Source of the DNA: Methanobacterium sp.
Lineage (GTDB): Archaea > Methanobacteriota > Methanobacteria > Methanobacteriales > Methanobacteriaceae
NCBI GenBank assembly: GCA_003162115.1
Contig: PMMV01000069.1
Coordinates: forward strand, 1 to 8,607
Length of the DNA: 8,607 bases
Direction: 5' to 3'
Shown here: in pieces, positions 7,747-8,607 of the stretch
Layout: the number at the start of each line of letters is the position of its first letter
How positions within the stretch are numbered: the stretch's first letter is position 1
Notes under the pieces: model-generated
The model's input: only the letters and a program-made list of their open reading frames with translations
Told to the model about the DNA's origin: nothing
Databases searched by the model: none
Translations under genes and position numbers: made by a program

Positions 7747-7785
7747 TCAATATTTATTTTCGTCTTATGATCAGTATAATTATTC

Positions 7786-8409
7786 TTATTTTAATCTATT
7801 ATTTTTGAATTTGGAGATATCCTCAGCGCTATTTATATTAAAAAAACTTCTACCAGTACCATCAAGAGATTCTGCATCAATATATTTAACTTTCAATTTT
7901 CTTATAAAACTCTTTACATCACTAGTGTGTTCCTCCAGAAGTTTCTGGATTACAGGCTCTAAATCCTTTTTATAGATTGAATGTAATGGTTCTAATCCTC
8001 CGTTTGACCATTTTGGAACAATTGCATCAAAATCAGCTTCTTTTGAATATGAAAACATCTTATTTACAAATAAATCGGATACGAAGGGAGAATCACATGG
8101 GATCACCATTGCTCTATCTGACTCTACATGTTTCAATCCGATTAAAATACCCGCAAGAGGTCCTTGATCCTTTAAAAGATCAGTACAGATTTTAAGTTTG
8201 GATTTGTTGGTTAATGTTAATTGTTTTAACAATTTTCTATAATCATCAACCTGATTTTCATCCCTTAAAACAAGTACAATTTCATCGGAAATCACAGCTA
8301 AATTTTCGATAACATGGACGATCATGGGTTTTCCATCAATACTCAACGAACCCTTATCCTGACCCATTCGTTTGCTTTTTCCACCACAAAGTACTATAAA
8401 TGACTTCAT
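7786..8409 (-). CDS. mobA: Molybdenum cofactor nucleotidyltransferase MobA-like
   Basis: It transfers GMP from GTP to molybdopterin to make the guanine dinucleotide cofactor. The N-terminal P-loop-like signature is LCGGKSKRMGQDKGSL (7-22), with K19 the conserved Lys. DQGPLAGILIGL (81-92) and VIPCDSPFVS (102-111) follow, where D106 matches the Mg-binding Asp of E. coli MobA (PCDTPF). GGLEPLHSIYKKDL is the conserved C-terminal segment. The 207 residues are normal length. On the minus strand GGTG precedes the ATG at 8409. GTP is its substrate, and upstream lies guaB, which feeds GTP synthesis. moaE is also in this window. Distinguishing it from CTP-using MocA or other NTP-transferases rests on motif similarity only. 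Confidence 0.88.
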   Translation of the reverse strand: MKSFIVLCGGKSKRMGQDKGSLSIDGKPMIVHVIENLAVISDEIVLVLRDENQVDDYRKLLKQLTLTNKSKLKICTDLLKDQGPLAGILIGLKHVESDRAMVIPCDSPFVSDLFVNKMFSYSKEADFDAIVPKWSNGGLEPLHSIYKKDLEPVIQKLLEEHTSDVKSFIRKLKVKYIDAESLDGTGRSFFNINSAEDISKFKNNRLK

Positions 8410-8456
8410 TATACACCATCAAAAATATAATTATTTTTTCATTTCTTTGAGGGATT

Positions 8457-8480
8457 AAAAATATAAAAAAAGAAAAAAAA
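8457..8480 (-). terminator. Oligo-T terminator of guaB
   Basis: On the minus strand, seven bases after the guaB stop, there are eight T, a C, seven T and a further T/A-rich stretch with no strong hairpin. This is typical of archaeal U-tract termination. Its distal part (TTTATATTTTTAAT) could also serve as the TATA region for mobA, whose start is about 50 bases farther on. Confidence 0.55.
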
Positions 8481-8486
8481 CCATCT

Positions 8487-8607
<121 letters not shown>

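Overview
The window looks like chromosomal DNA of a pseudomurein-walled methanogen of the Methanobacteriales, close to Methanobacterium. The evidence is an archaeal NadM, a CbiT and a methanogen-type thymidylate synthase whose sequences resemble remembered Methanothermobacter proteins. There is also a pseudomurein-binding-repeat protein, a short (class III) hybrid cluster protein, an MsvR-like V4R regulator, archaeal TATA boxes, and Shine-Dalgarno sites of the GGAGG or GTGAT type. The DNA is AT-rich and compact. The largest gap between genes is about 170 bases, so no gene-free stretch reaches 300 bases.

Bases 1-1258 (minus strand) hold most of hcp, with the C-terminus beyond the left edge. 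Diverging from it at 1432-2199 is an ArsR-type HTH plus V4R regulator that I read as MsvR-like. The shared intergenic region holds two tandem, dyad-symmetric operator-like copies 18 bp apart. This is a self-contained redox or nitrosative stress module.

Bases 2372-6545 (plus strand) are a cofactor and nucleotide cluster: nadM (NAD), moaE (molybdopterin), an HD-domain phosphohydrolase of the SAMHD1/YwfO type, ubiX (prenylated FMN), cbiT (cobamide) and an unrecognised two-TM protein. moaE and the HD gene abut with no gap, and ubiX and cbiT overlap by ATGA. From memory, the M. thermautotrophicus structures of NadM and CbiT carry the numbers MTH150 and MT0146, so the block is probably conserved. 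At 6673-6906 a small protein made almost entirely of a pseudomurein-binding repeat has its own strong promoter.

Bases 7061-8607 (minus strand) read from right to left as the 3' end of guaB (IMP dehydrogenase), mobA (molybdenum cofactor nucleotidyltransferase) and a broken thymidylate synthase gene. The last has a single frameshift, and in addition its catalytic Cys is Ser and the dUMP-selecting Asn is Tyr.

The best leads are the hcp/MsvR-like intergenic operator pair, the decayed thymidylate synthase and the signal-less pseudomurein-binding-repeat protein. I did not find a clearly new multi-gene system.
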